Positions 34,205 to 46,239 of a DNA stretch of 64,000 bases are shown here, piece after piece (within the stretch, counting starts at the first letter, position 1; each line of letters opens with the position of its first letter). A program made the position numbers and the translations under genes. Source of the DNA: Anthoceros angustus (taxonomy: Eukaryota > Streptophyta > Anthocerotopsida > Anthocerotales > Anthocerotaceae); the NCBI GenBank assembly GCA_010909165.1, contig VJWM01000126.1, positions 124,001 through 188,000 on the forward strand, written 5' to 3'. The notes below the pieces were generated by a model, which was not told the origin of the DNA, did no database searches, and was given only the letters and a program-made list of their open reading frames with translations.

Positions 34205-34651
34205 ATGGCCTCCCGAGATGCCGCAAAGGCTCGGCTGGAAGGGCTGGGAGACGAGACGGCCCAGCGAGCAGGAGAGCACGCCCGACTGCTGGAGCACCAG
34301 TGGAGGCGGGAGTACTGGGTCCTATGGTCTCATGTGGAAGAAGCCATCCAGCAGGTGGACTCAGACTTCTCCTACTACCACACGGAGCTCCTGAATGCCG
34401 CAAACGTGGTGCACCAGCCGGCTGAGGCGATAGGGCCCCCAGAGGAGTCGGAGGAGGCCGTGGGAGAAGAAGGGCTGGGGGAGAATGCGGTTACAGGGAA
34501 CCTAGGCGCTCTGTTTGGGGACAAGAGCAGTGGCGAGGCTGAGCCGTCGGAGGAGGAGCGGCACCTGGATGGTCGAGCCGGACCAGGAACGTCAGCCCCT
34601 GTGGAACACAAGGTGTTCTCTCCAGACCCTGTACCGGATTGGATGGCCTAG
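34205..34651 (+). CDS. Gag-like open frame in repeat D
   Basis: 148 codons with a coiled-coil-like start (MASRDAAKARLEGLGDETAQ), WSHVEEAIQQVDSDFSYYH in the middle, and a Glu/Gly-rich acidic tail ending PDPVPDWMA. The second copy (36,037-36,345) is broken by many indels. Probably a transposon-encoded protein; I do not recognise the family. Confidence 0.35.
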   Translation: MASRDAAKARLEGLGDETAQRAGEHARLLEHQWRREYWVLWSHVEEAIQQVDSDFSYYHTELLNAANVVHQPAEAIGPPEESEEAVGEEGLGENAVTGNLGALFGDKSSGEAEPSEEERHLDGRAGPGTSAPVEHKVFSPDPVPDWMA

Positions 34652-36036
34652 AGGGGAGTGGTCCGGTGAGGAGGGAGGAGCCGGAGGTAAGGGGAAGACC
34701 CATGGTGCGGGTGGTGAGGTCCGCTCCTGGGGAAGGGCGGACCTAGAGGTCCTCCCGGGGTTAAGGACGGACCTAGTGGCGTCTGATGAACCGCCCTAGC
34801 GGACTCCTCCGGTCCCTCCTCCCACCAGACTAGTGGACGGGGGACCCACTGGGGCGCAGGGGGTGCAATGCCCAAACTCGAGGTCATAGCGGAATCGTGA
34901 GGAAGACCTGATGATAGCAATGTCGTCACACTCTCAGGAGTGAGGCCCAACCAAGGACGAGGTAAGACCCGGGCCCTTGCTGGAATGCAGGGGTCAAGGA
35001 TAATCGTCAGGCGCCCCCCGCTGTGGCTAGGGATTGGCACGCGGGAAGTCACCAAGTCAGAGAGGCCCACCAAGACATAAGTAGCCACGCGTAAGGATCT
35101 GGCATCCCTCTCGCATGTGTGGGTAGCTGGCAGTAGGGCCAGCTCTCGGGTTGTAATAAAGGCACTGCCTTAGAGGCAGTATAAGAGGGGGTTCGCTGCC
35201 CCTACAATGTGATTTTCCTTTTGGGGTTGATGCCGTGTTGTGCATACTGACTTCTGTGAGCCAAGTGCTAATATGTTGCCCGAGTCACCGAAAGGGCGGA
35301 CTACTCCGGAGTTGATAATCCATCTCGTGACGAACCCCCCCAACACGTGGAGGTGATTGCAGGTGCTGAGGAACTACGACCGTTGCTCCTCAAGGGCGGG
35401 ACGCATGTGACAAGTGGACCGGAGCGGACAAGGGAAGTCAGCCAACCAGCAGAGGGTGCGGAGAGCCCGGACTGGCTGGACCGCGCGGACGTGGATACGG
35501 AGGTGCTACGGCCCGACATTTCATTGGAGTGCGAGCCCACACTACGATGGACTGCGAAGTGCAAGAGCAAGCGAAGAGAGAAGAGCGGAAGGGAAGTGCT
35601 CCAAAAGAGCGGACACGAGGATGTGAACGATTCCTTAAACGTTCGGCGATACCGAGCCTATACGGTAGAATTTGATCATGATATGGAACATGAGGGGGAG
35701 AGGTGAGCGGAGAGCGCGAAGTAGAGAGATCGGGCGGTGGTACGGTTGGGCCCGGGGCTGTAATCTCTGGCCGTTGACATTGCGAAGGGTGGTTCGTACC
35801 CCTGTTCAATTCGTTGGAAGGGTCGGAAGGTACCTTGAGCACCGCTTTCTTGCACAATGCCCGTCGCCAGGTGATTGCCGTAGAGCCGGATCACGAATCG
35901 CGTTGTACCATGGGTCCCACGCTTGAACGCTTATCGGGCGGATCGTAAGTGGATCCGGGTCCCATGCATGCCCACTCGCTGCTGGGGAGAGTCCGGGCAG
36001 CCGACTAACGATAGCAACCACTAGTTAGGATCGTAA
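34317..36036 (+). repeat. Repeat D, first copy
   Basis: About 1.72 kb followed head-to-tail by D' at 36,037-37,700. Both begin GGGTCCTATGGTCTCATGTG and end near ACTAGTTAGGATCGTAAGG. The part at 35,150-35,340 has AATAAAGGCACTGCCTTAGA and a TATAAGAGGG motif, like a retroelement LTR; no clean TG...CA ends were found. Confidence 0.92.
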
Positions 36037-37700
36037 GGATCGGGTCCTATGGTCTCATGTGGAAGAAGCCATCCAAGCTGGGACTCGAGACTACTACCTA
36101 CACAGCTCCCCGAATGCCGCAAACGTGGTGCACCTGGCCGAGGCGATAGGGCCCCAGAGGAGCTCTGAGGAGGCCGTGGGAGAAGGGCTGGGGAGAATGC
36201 GGTTACGAACCTAGGCGCCTGCTTGGGGACAAGAGAAGCATGGCGAGCTGGCCGTCGGGCACGGATGGTCGAGCGGACCAGGTCGTGACCCACGCGGAAC
36301 ACAAGGTGTTCTCTCCAGACCCTGTACCGGATTGGATGGCCTAGAGGGGAGTGGTCCGGTGAGGAGGGAGGAGCCGGAGGTAAGGGGAAGACCCATGGTG
36401 CGGGGTGGTGAGGTCCGTTCCCAGGGGGAAGGGCCGGACCTAGAGGTCTGGCCTCCGGAGTTAAGGACGGACCTAGTGGCGTCTGATGAACCGCCCTAGC
36501 GGACTCCTCCGGTCCCTCCTCCCACCAGACTAGTGGACGGGGGACCCACTGGGGCGCAGGGGGTGCAATGCCCAAACTCGAGGTCATAGCGGAATCGTGA
36601 GGAAGACCATTGATGATAGCTTGTCGGCGCACCTCGAGTGAGGCCCAACCAAGGACGAGGTAAGACCCGCCTTCGGAATGCAGGGGTCAAGGATAATCAG
36701 TTGTCGCCCGCGCTGTGGCTGAGATTGGGCGCCAAAGGCGGGAAGTCACCAAGTCACAGTGAGGCCCACCAAGACATAAGTAGCCACGCGTAAGGATCCG
36801 CATCCTCTCTGTGTGTAGGCGTGGGGCCAGCCTCGGGTTGTAATAAAGGCACCGCCTTAGAGGCGGATAAGAGGGGTTCGCCCTACAATGTGATTTTCCT
36901 TTGGGGTTGATGCCGTGTTGTGCATAGCAGGAGCCAAGTGCTAATATGTTGCCCGAGTCACCGAAAGGGCGGACTACTCCGGAGTTGATAATCCATCCGT
37001 GACGAACCCCCCCAACACGTGGAGGTGATTGCAGCCGAGGAACTACGACTGCTGCTCCTCAAGGGCGGGACGCATGTGACAAGTGGACCGGAGCGGACAA
37101 GGGAAGTGACCAACCCGGGGTGCGGAGAGCCGGTGGGCCGTGATGATACGGAGGTGCTCTGACCATTCAGTGCGAGCCCACACTACGATGGACCAAGTGC
37201 AAGAGCAAGCGAAGAGAGAAGAGCGGAAGGGAAGTGCTCCAAAAGAGCGGACACGAGGATGTGAACGATTCCTTAAACGTTAAAGCGTCGAGCCTACGGT
37301 AGAATTTGATCATGATATGGAACATGAGGGGGAGAGGTGAGCGGAGAGCGCGAAGTAGAGAGATCGGGCGGTGGTACGGTTGGGCCCGGGGCTGTAATCT
37401 CTGGCCGTTGACATTGCGAAGGGTGGTTCGTACCCCTGTTCAATTCGTTGGAAGGGTCGGAAGGTACCTTGAGCACCGTTTCTTGCACAATGCCTGTGTC
37501 GCTAGGTGATTGCCGTAGTAGAGCCGGATCACGAATCGCGTTGTACCATGGGTCCGGACGCTTGAACGCTTATCGGGCGGATCGTAAGTGGATCTGGGGT
37601 CCGATGCATGCCCACTCTCGTCAGTGGGGGAGAGTCCGGCGGTGGGTGCCGACTAACGATAGCAGCCTAGACTAGTTAGGATCGTAAGGGGATCGGGGTC
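36037..37700 (+). repeat. Repeat D', second copy
   Basis: Second tandem copy of the 34.3-36.0 kb block with numerous short deletions, for example CATACTGACTTCTGTGAGCC in D against CATAGCAGGAGCC here. No frame stays open. Confidence 0.92.
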
Positions 37701-38069
37701 CGCTACCCACTAACGTAATTGGGGAAGCCCAGTAGTGGGGTTCGGCTAACGATAGCGGCCTAGATTAGTTAGGAGCGCGGAGTAGGTAAGCAATAAGCGA
37801 ACAGAGCGAACCATTCCCTTGGGATCGAACCTTATACTACACGATATGGGATTAGTGTGCACCCGGCTGGACCATCGGCGAAAGTGTGTCCACACTAGGA
37901 CACTATACTAGTAAGGGCACTTAATCCATCATCAGGCTCATAGCGAACGATTACAATTAGGTATCGTTTCACGTTTCTGTTTAAGAAAGCTCTGCATGTT
38001 CACATGCTCTATTCTGATCAATTGAAGCACCAGGCTTAATCTCTAATCGATTACCACAGAAAATTGTCA

Positions 38070-40100
38070 TGGTATCAGAGCGATCAGCCTTCGATTTGAC
38101 ATAAACAATCATGATCTATACATTACAAAGCCATGCTAGGCTCTTAAAGGCGACAACGCCTACTAAGAAAAACAAATCAAATTAACCAACAACTTGATTG
38201 GCAATGAGATTGCAGAGAAACAATTTATCTCAAAGAAGCCAATAAGAACCTATGGATTTGTAGCCGCATAAGAACATGCTCAGTCTTGCTCCTCATAGTA
38301 GAGGAACTATATCTGCAAAGTCACTTAGAACCCTAAGAATATGATTGGACCTAGATTCAAGTGTCATTCCTATTTACACAAGAAGAACCACAAAACCTAC
38401 AATGATCAGGGAATTCACATCATCGTTTGATGTCCCTTCACCTAACTCACCTCAACACATCAGTGATAAGGTCCTTACCCACCTAGATATAATCCGCAGG
38501 CAACACAACCTGTTCTCACAACCTCCGTCATTAGAAATTTAGGCTCTACAAAACTCCATAATTCAGAAACCGTTCTTGAGCAAACACATCTAAACCTGAA
38601 AGAACACAAAAAACATACAGAGTTTTAATTACAATGCACCTAGACACAAGTTGCCTCCTAAGACACATAGCCATCCGTCTTTAGACACCAAACCAATATA
38701 ATATGTGTTCCTTTGGTATCTGCCTCTCCACGATAGACCGTTTCAACAGCCAACAACATAAATTTATTGGCTTCGATGGAGACATCGATGGCTTCGACGA
38801 TGATAACGGTGGCTCCTCCTCCGGCACAATAGCAGCCCAAGGCACAGCCGTCTGTGTGCGCACACAGACCAGAGTACGGCGACCTCCATCTTGGCCTTCG
38901 TCCTCAGCCCATTGGGCGCACACTATTGAACCTCCATCCTGGCCTTCGTCCGGTGAAAACACTTCTCCGCTCGTAAGGCAAAGGGTCCTCAAGGATTGGA
39001 ACGGGTGCCCTCTCTCAGCCATACACTTCAACTATCGCGCAAGATGTGGATAATGAGTACCGTGGCACACACAACCATCAACGGAATGCTAGGCCCGACA
39101 GGCACACACATCATACAAATGCAGGTACTATACAAAGGTATTCCCCATCTAATTGGAGGGACCCTAAAATTTAGCCTATTGTTTATCTGCTGCTATTGAC
39201 CAATTTTTATTTGCTAATTATTGTGAGGCCATCACATGTCCCAAAAGGGAAAATTGGAAGATTGCTATCAAATCAAAACTAAACTCTCTTAGGCCTAACA
39301 ACCTTGGACTCTTCCTACTTTACCTCTAGACAGAAAATTAGTCGAATCTTTATAAGTCGCAATTAGCTTGATCTTAAAAGTGAATATTTAAGATCCAGCT
39401 AAATGCAGATGGTAGCATAGAGAGATACAAGGCTAGGCTAGTGGCAAAGGGATACTCACAGCATATGGTTTTGACTACGATGAGACCTTCAATCCGGTAC
39501 TCAAGATCACATCCTTAAGAACCCTTATGGCGTTAGCTTCTCACCACGATTATAAGCTAGTGCAATTAGATATAAAAACTGCTTTCTCGTATGGCGATCT
39601 TGACCATGACATATATATGGAAATACTTGAGGGCATACATATTAAAAATAAAGCAAAATACACTACTTGCAAACAATTAAGCAAAGCATACAAACTTAAA
39701 CAAAGCGCCATGAAAAAGGAATTCCAAACTAGGTATTACTCGTAAGTCCTTAGACTTTACTAGGTTTGACTCATAAAGTAACATCTATATTTATAGATCC
39801 TATAATCACTTTATCATCCTAGGAGTAGATACGTCGATGATATTGTCCTTATATCCAACTCTAATGATGTGTTAGGAGAAACTAGGTCGATGCTTTCAAA
39901 AAAGTTTGTCATGACCACATACATGTAGGGATCTTTCTTATTACCTAGGGATTCAGGTTCTTAGACATAAAAATACTAGAAGTATATTCATTCATCAATC
40001 AAAATATATTCAAGAAATTTTAACCAAGTATAAAATGCTAGAAACCAAGCCTATATCTATACCAATGAAGGTGAATCTTAAACTCAGCACAGCCGACGAG
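38070..40100 (+). mobile_element. Degenerate Ty1/copia retrotransposon
   Basis: A primer-binding site complementary to initiator tRNA-Met (TGGTATCAGAGC) lies at 38,070-38,081, directly after a sequence ending in CA, as expected at the end of a 5' LTR. Downstream, 39,437-39,745 encodes in two frames ARLVAKGYSQ, then FDYDETFNPVLKITSLRTL, LVQLDIKTAFSYGDLDHDIY, the copia reverse-transcriptase core. RYVDDIVLISNSND (about 39,826-39,868) is the YVDD active site. Frameshifts and stops make it inactive. The 5' boundary of the LTR (somewhere in 37.7-38.07 kb) and the 3' end are not resolved. Confidence 0.8.
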
Positions 40101-40199
40101 TAACAGGGTCAGGACTGAAATATATATCCATGAGCTCCCCACTCCTCAGCCATAGCCTGGAGCCTCATGTACCTTATGGTTTGTACAAGATCTCACTTG

Positions 40200-40468
40200 G
40201 CACTTTCAGTGGAAGCTTTGCGTGCATGCTTACCTTGTTATTTCCTGGCTTGGATCAATAAGACTTGTGTTTCTTCTGCTGCTGTTGTTGTTGTGTGCTG
40301 GACGATGATCTAACGTGGGCCATGGAAGGCCAGTTTGTGGACAGCAGGATAAGCATGGATCCTTGTGGAAAGGAAGATTCCATTTTGGTACTCTTTGAAG
40401 ACATCCGCCCTGACAACCTAGCTACAAGCTTATTTTTAATGTATGTACGGAGAAGGGAGGGAAGCTAC
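40200..40468 (+). pseudogene. LRR receptor kinase paralogue, 3' flank
   Basis: Non-coding DNA homologous to the 3' flank of the intact receptor kinase (58,446-58,735): shared GCATGCTTAC, CCTGGCTTG, CATGGATCC, CCTTGAAGACAT-like and CCTGACA phrases. It ends at GAAGCTAC, where the CACTA element is inserted. Confidence 0.8.
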
Positions 40469-42081
40469 CACTACTACAATACGAGCCCTAATATGATGGT
40501 GGCCTAATGACGTGCACGCCCCATGACATTACTACGTCATTACAACATGACGCTGGGGAAAAGCAATGATGCGAAGATATTCTACGGTAATTACTCCAAA
40601 GTACTCATAATGATGCAGGTTCTTCACGGCATTATTTGTACCTGAAGACGGGCTATTGACCGCTGATCTCCAATATTTTCCACCATTTACCGGTACTCTC
40701 CCACATTTTAGCCGGTACTCTTTGATGGCAACCAACCCGTACTCTCCGGTAGCCTCAACTAGCTACACTTAGAGCTTACTATGAAGAATTGTGCCAATTG
40801 CAACCACATGCCTCAAGCTGGTCCACCTGCACTCAGAGCTTGCTATGGAGAACTATGCCCGTTGGACTCAACCTAGTAAATGAGGAGACGATGGCTTGAG
40901 CTGCAAACAGAGGAGGGGTTTGCTCTTAATTGCTACCCTATTTTGGATGTCTCTCACCCACGCGTCCTGTCCAGCAAGATCTCGGCTTGCAGGATCGGTT
41001 TTTCAAATGGTGGGCTTGGCGTTGCCTTAAGCTCCTCCTTGATCTTGATTGACTTCTCCTAGGCTGTTGCTTGTAATTGTTGGAGCATGGGTTCATCTCT
41101 TTCTGGGCTTCGCTTCTGCAAATGTATCAGGCTTGTACGCTATTGATTAGCAATATGTGAACGTTGGGTTGGGCTTGGGAGTGTGTTGCCTTGGCTCGTT
41201 GTCTCATGTCTGGCATTGGGCGGCAACTAATGCAGAGAGAATACTATTGCGTTGGTGAGTTCTTACAAAGATGAGAACACAAGATCGCTAATCGCCCTCG
41301 TGGACGAGGTGGCCAGATGTGGGAGCTAGGTTAGTGTGCTTCACGCTTTGTTGTTGCCCTTCTTTTTCCAGTGAATGATTTAACCTACCCTACTCCATAC
41401 TCCTCTGGCTATTGTAGCCTAGCACTACTAGGAAAATGGGTCTTTTACTAGAGGCTATTTTTTAGAGCGAAGAGAGATTTCAGGCTAGTTTCATTTTACA
41501 ACGGGTGTTCATGGTTCAAGTATTATTTTCACGTATAGCCATTCGCTTTACTACAGAAGTTCTGGTATTCTACTATGAGGGGGATTTAGCCACGGGTTTT
41601 CCTGATGACGTGGTGTAACGAAAGCGCTTTTACAACGAGGGCTCTTCTGGGTTACAACACAAAACGATTTTAGCTAGGACTTTTCAGAATTAGATGTTCT
41701 GTTACTACGACTACCGTTGTAAACCTGCTCAAGTGTGGTTCACAATGATTTCCTTTACAACGGATCATGGTCTGGTTACAACGGTGCGTGATTTACAATG
41801 GGACGTTAAGTTTTACAATGCGGGCGTTTACAACACAGGCATACAACAACAAGCCGGTTACTAAGGAGGACAGTAGTTTACAACGAGGGTCAAGGGTATT
41901 GGGACGATTTATGTGCATGTCGTTTAGGGTTTGAGTTTAGGGTTACATGTGAGTGGAATGAGAGATGATGACTTTATTAGGAGACATTACACTCTGGCTC
42001 CTCGTTTGCATCGGTCACCCAAAACCATTTCTCTAATGCCCATAACCAATAGGGCATTACATGGTTCTTTTAATCCTCACT

Positions 42082-42447
42082 CTACAGGTTGATGCGGATG
42101 CGTGAGGGTCCCCGTTTGCGACGCGCGACCTCTCCCTCTCCTATTACACACTCAATTCCGTTGTCCTCAATGCCCATAGCCTTCTCCAATTCTACCACAA
42201 GAAGGTGGTAACTGTGGAAATCCTCCGCCTTCCATCCACCAGCCTTCCCTTCCGGAACATCCGTCCACTGGGCAAACCTTTGCACCTCCTTATGCACGCG
42301 CTCTAGCTTGTCAAGGTGCTTATACACCAACCGCATCAGACGCCACAGATACTTGTGAGAAAGGGAGTTAGGCTTGTCAATTAAGATTGACAATTCTTTC
42401 TGGTCGTCCTCGAAAATCGGAATCCCATGTCCAGTATTGAAAGCCAT
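42082..42447 (-). CDS. Unrecognised open frame inside the CACTA element
   Basis: 121 codons beginning MAFNTGHGIPIFEDDQKELS. It contains a Leu/Arg/Lys-rich amphipathic stretch (YLWRLMRLVYKHLDKLERVH) and a basic C-terminus (RRKRGPSRIRINL). Coding composition is good. It may be a transposon accessory protein or a captured host exon; no domain is recognised. Confidence 0.35.
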   Translation of the reverse strand: MAFNTGHGIPIFEDDQKELSILIDKPNSLSHKYLWRLMRLVYKHLDKLERVHKEVQRFAQWTDVPEGKAGGWKAEDFHSYHLLVVELEKAMGIEDNGIECVIGEGEVARRKRGPSRIRINL

Positions 42448-42867
42448 AGCTTGGCCGCTTCCCGCTCTTCACAACCGTACCTCAGCTACAAGCTTGCTCC
42501 AGACCAAGTGTCGACAAAGTGTTATCAGTCCAGAGTTGCGAATTGCAGCAGCAAAATCAAAAGGCCAACAAAGCAGCGCGCACAAACTTCAATGGCAAAC
42601 CAGACAACTGCCTACAACCTGTAGGAAATAGCTCAGATCGCAAAGCGCATGAGGAATCGTTCAGCAAGGCAAATCAGAAACCAATGGAGTGCCTTGGAGG
42701 CGGTGCCTCCTTATATTGCCAACTGGGGCAAATGGATGGCCGCCACATGTCGGAAGGAATCGAGTTCAAATTGCCACATGCTAAAGTGCATCGGCCGGAA
42801 GTCATGTTGCGAAAATGACAAGTCCCAAAACCCGACATCAACTCGAGTGGTCAATCGGAATCCTTGA

Positions 42868-42955
42868 CGAAATCTCTGACAAAATGACAATGTGTCCTTG
42901 ACGAAATCTCTGACAAAATGACAATGTGTCCTTGACGAAATCTCTGACAGAATGA
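42868..42955. repeat. 35-bp tandem repeat in the CACTA element
   Basis: Two and a half units of CCTTGACGAAATCTCTGACA followed by AAATGACAATGTGT. Confidence 0.85.
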
Positions 42956-43014
42956 AACTGTGTCCGACTACCCATCACATGTATAAGTAGCACATGGGTT
43001 TAGGTTTCTATCAA

Positions 43015-43490
43015 AGTCTATGTGCCTCTGATACTTAACCATGGAACCTTATAACCATGGTTTAAGAAGCCCGATACCCAAGGACACATCGATGCGAGTC
43101 CTTGGGTGTCGGATACTTCAACCCACTGGGTTTACAAAGTGTCCTTGGGTTTCGAAATCCGGGTTTATAGGTTAACCTGGGTTTTTTTCTTTGTTTCGAA
43201 ACCCAAGGACAATTTCATTCAAAGTAATATGTCCTTGGGATTTGAGGCCGGAGTCTCGGAAAACCTTGGTTTACCATATTAGGGTTTACTGAAACCTAAT
43301 AACCATGGTTTAAGAAGACCGATACCCAAGGACACATCGATGCGAGTCCTTGGGTGTCGGATACTTCAACCCATTGGGTTTACAAAGTGTCCTTGGGTTT
43401 CGAAACCCGGGTTAACTATTTCGAAACCCAAGGACACTTTCATTCAAAGTAATATGTCCTTGGGGTTTGGGGCCGGGGTCTCGGAACCCA
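43015..43490. repeat. Direct repeat of about 250 bp in the CACTA element
   Basis: Two copies share AACCATGGTTTAAGAAG, CGATACCCAAGGACACATCG and TTACAAAGTGTCCTTGGGTT. Short inverted words (CCCAAGGACA and TGTCCTTGGG) occur many times and could fold. Confidence 0.85.
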
Positions 43491-44818
43491 AGGAAGTAAT
43501 TGGCTATAAATGGTTGGAAATGCAGGCAGTAATTACGTGCAGCCAGAGGCCGTGTTCACATTACAAGAGCACCATGCAAGCGATTTGGACTTGGAATCCT
43601 AGCGGTAAAGTTGCGCGGGATAGAACCTACCGTGTTCAAAAAAAAAAAAGTGTCATGAAATCATCTCCAGCAGTTGAGTAAGCCGGGTTTACAGCGCGGG
43701 TGTTGCCAATAGGGTTACAGCACGGGTGTTGCCCTAAAACAAATCGATCTATAGATTGATTTGTTTTCGTGCTATGCAGATGTGCTCTTCACCTTCCCTC
43801 ACGTTGGTTTTCATGAGCAAGGTAAGCATTGATTTGAACATACTCGAACCTTTTCATCACGTGTTGGGCAACCTGCTTGTGCCTTCTCGGTGTATAGGAT
43901 TTCTCTTGTGCACTACAGTGACATCCATCCGCTACATTCTTATAGGTAAGGAGGGCCTTGTGATGAGAGAGCCAAGCCAAGCCCTCCACTGCCCCTCAAT
44001 GACATGGAGTTGAATAGGGGATGAGGTTGGTCTTTTTTTCTCATGAGGTTTTGCTGCTTTATTGTGTCTACAATCTTTGAGCTAGCATCCTAGCAATGTT
44101 CAAACCTAGCAAGCTTATACATTTGTTTCCATCTTTTTTATTCTATGACATATATATTGAATGAAGGGACTGGCGGCATGGATCATGAGTAAGTATGCTA
44201 CACTTGGTTTATGATTCATTGTTGCTGCTCAGCTTGCTTTCGAACCTTACAAATTGAACTAAAAGTTGTGCTTGAGTGATTCAAGCTGGAGGAGTCTGCC
44301 GGGTAGTTCTCTTTCGTGAAAATGCAACGAGGCTTTACAAAACCCTTACATTGTAGGCAGAGGTGCGAGTAGACTAGGTTTGTATATAATTGATATAGTA
44401 TAACATAATTATAAACTATGATTGAGATCATAATTTCGAGGTCCGGTTCGGGATTTTGGGAGGTCCGGGTTTTCGAGATTTTTGGGTACGGATGGAAGAG
44501 GTACACATCACATGTTCCGTTGAATTGTTCTGGCCCCGTTTCACCTATTCCGTTGGATGGAACTGTCTCCATCCCGTTTCGTCCCGGTTGTCCTACTCGG
44601 GATTTGCAAACTTGGTACCGGCCACTGGGGAGGCAAAGGGGACCGGTTAGCACCTCGCATAAATAACCCCTATTTGTGTCGGGTTCATAATGACGCAAAT
44701 TATGATGCCCATACAAGAATCCCGGTATAATAAGTGGGCGCTAGACATGATTTTTGCGTCATACAACACGTCATATTAGAATAAAACTCGTCGTATTAGA
44801 ACATGTTTTGTAGTAGTG

Positions 44819-44948
44819 TACACTGTTTCTCGTCACCTCCTCGGGAGCACTAGTGCTTCTATGGTGCGTCCAAGTGAAATTTTGAAGGTTCATCACCACT
44901 AGTTTACTCTTCAAAGGTTCTTGAACCTTGTATCACCTAGATGCTACA
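44819..44948 (+). pseudogene. Receptor kinase 3' flank, resumed
   Basis: After the CACTA right end the sequence continues as the parental 3' flank: TCGTCACCTCCTCGGG, GGTTCATCACCACTAG, TCAAAGGTTCTT and TAGATGCTACA, matching 58,742-58,860 in order. Confidence 0.85.
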
Positions 44949-44949
44949 A

Positions 44950-45720
44950 GGCAAGGAGAACCATGAGAGTCAACAAGAAGATTAAAAGGATCAAGAAGCA
45001 TTTTCTGGAAGTGTAGGAAGGAGGCACGCATGCATGAAGACTGCACCAACGATTGAACGCTACTATCCCAGACACCTTTAGGCCGAGTGAAATAGGAAGC
45101 ATTGGATCGAGGCCAGTGCGCACTTCGAATTGCTGGCCATGAAGCTCACCAGACTAGAACGACAAACCTTACGCTATCAATGCGAAAACAAAATGCACAA
45201 GTCATTCTCACGAATGTCTCTGACCATGAGAGATTGTACAGAACCAGCTTGGGAAAAAAGCTACAAACCAACTTGGGAGGAATGTTAGAAACCAGCTTAG
45301 GAGGAGAGCTAGAAAGGGTCTCGAGACCATGTTCTTGGCCTTTTCTGGACTACGGCGATGAGGTGACCAGGGTGATCGGTGTGCACTCTCACTCTGATTC
45401 TTGGTGAGGCGCTCGCTCCCTACTCTTCCTCCGAAACACTCATTTCCAAACAACAAAGAATTGCTAATATGTGTCGTATATAGAAGGACCTAAATAACAA
45501 GCACCATTAGAAAGCACAAAAGGATAGAGACCGCACGGAGCTTTGAATCACAAGAGGATAGAGACCTCCAGTTTTGAGAAGTCGCACGGAGCTTTGAACC
45601 AGGAACCCTAAAACTGGGAGGCCAATTGCAATGTTAGGGAGCACCAAAGCTGATTACATTGCACCTTGGATTTCTATTAGCATTTCAGTTCTCAAGGGAA
45701 CGAAGAATGACAATGAATGT
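44950..45720 (-). pseudogene. RNase HII tail and downstream spacer, decayed copy
   Basis: Diverged direct copy of 11,875-12,545. At about 45,660-45,720 the minus strand still resembles the last RNase HII codons (the parent reads [18 protein letters not shown]) but with frameshifts and stops. No other RNase HII exon is present here, so this is a partial duplication of the gene's 3' end and spacer. Confidence 0.75.
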
Positions 45721-46239
45721 TAAAGGTTCTTTTAGGTGGTTCTGGCCCGAATAGGACTACGGCCAAGAAAGCTGTTCAAGAAGGGTTGGCCAAGACTTAT
45801 GTTGGCAACCCTTTGTATGGTGAATAAATCTCTATACACCAATCATTGTCTAACTTTGTATATTATCCTTGCTTGAAGTCTAAGAGAAGTGTAACTCTTT
45901 CATTGATGTTATAATCAATAATTAGTTAGAATAACTCTAAATATTGACACTAAGTGTCAAAATGATATTGACACAATTGATACAACCATATACCGAGAAA
46001 ACTTAGAGTTCCTTGATCTTCGAAATACTATATAATCAATATTCTCTGTGTATGTTCTCTATATAGTTACCAATAAGTCAATTAACAAATATCTAGACTG
46101 AGAAAACTTACTCATCCCTTTATCTTCGAAATACTGAATAATCAATGTTCTCTATATATGCCCATTATCCATCTTCTATTTTACACAAAGGAAGACCTTC
46201 GATCTCACCCTTCATTGTACCTCATATCCATTGGTTAAA

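Larger units (their letters stand above)
40469..44818. mobile_element. CACTA (En/Spm-type) DNA transposon
   Basis: The left end is CACTACTACAATACGAGCCC and the right end, read in reverse complement, is CACTACTACAAAACATG. Both ends are followed by CTAATA.GA and by short TGACG/CGTCA subterminal words. The 3-bp target duplication TAC lies at 40,466-40,468 and 44,819-44,821. Length is 4,350 bp. No TNP2-type transposase is seen, so it is presumably non-autonomous. It carries an unrecognised minus-strand frame at 42,082-42,447 and two internal repeats. Confidence 0.88.

Noticed and set aside
38345-38542. 65-codon frame near the copia primer-binding site as an independent gene
   Set aside because: It lies inside the degenerate copia element; the TRRTTKPT stretch resembles linker sequence of such polyproteins rather than a host gene.
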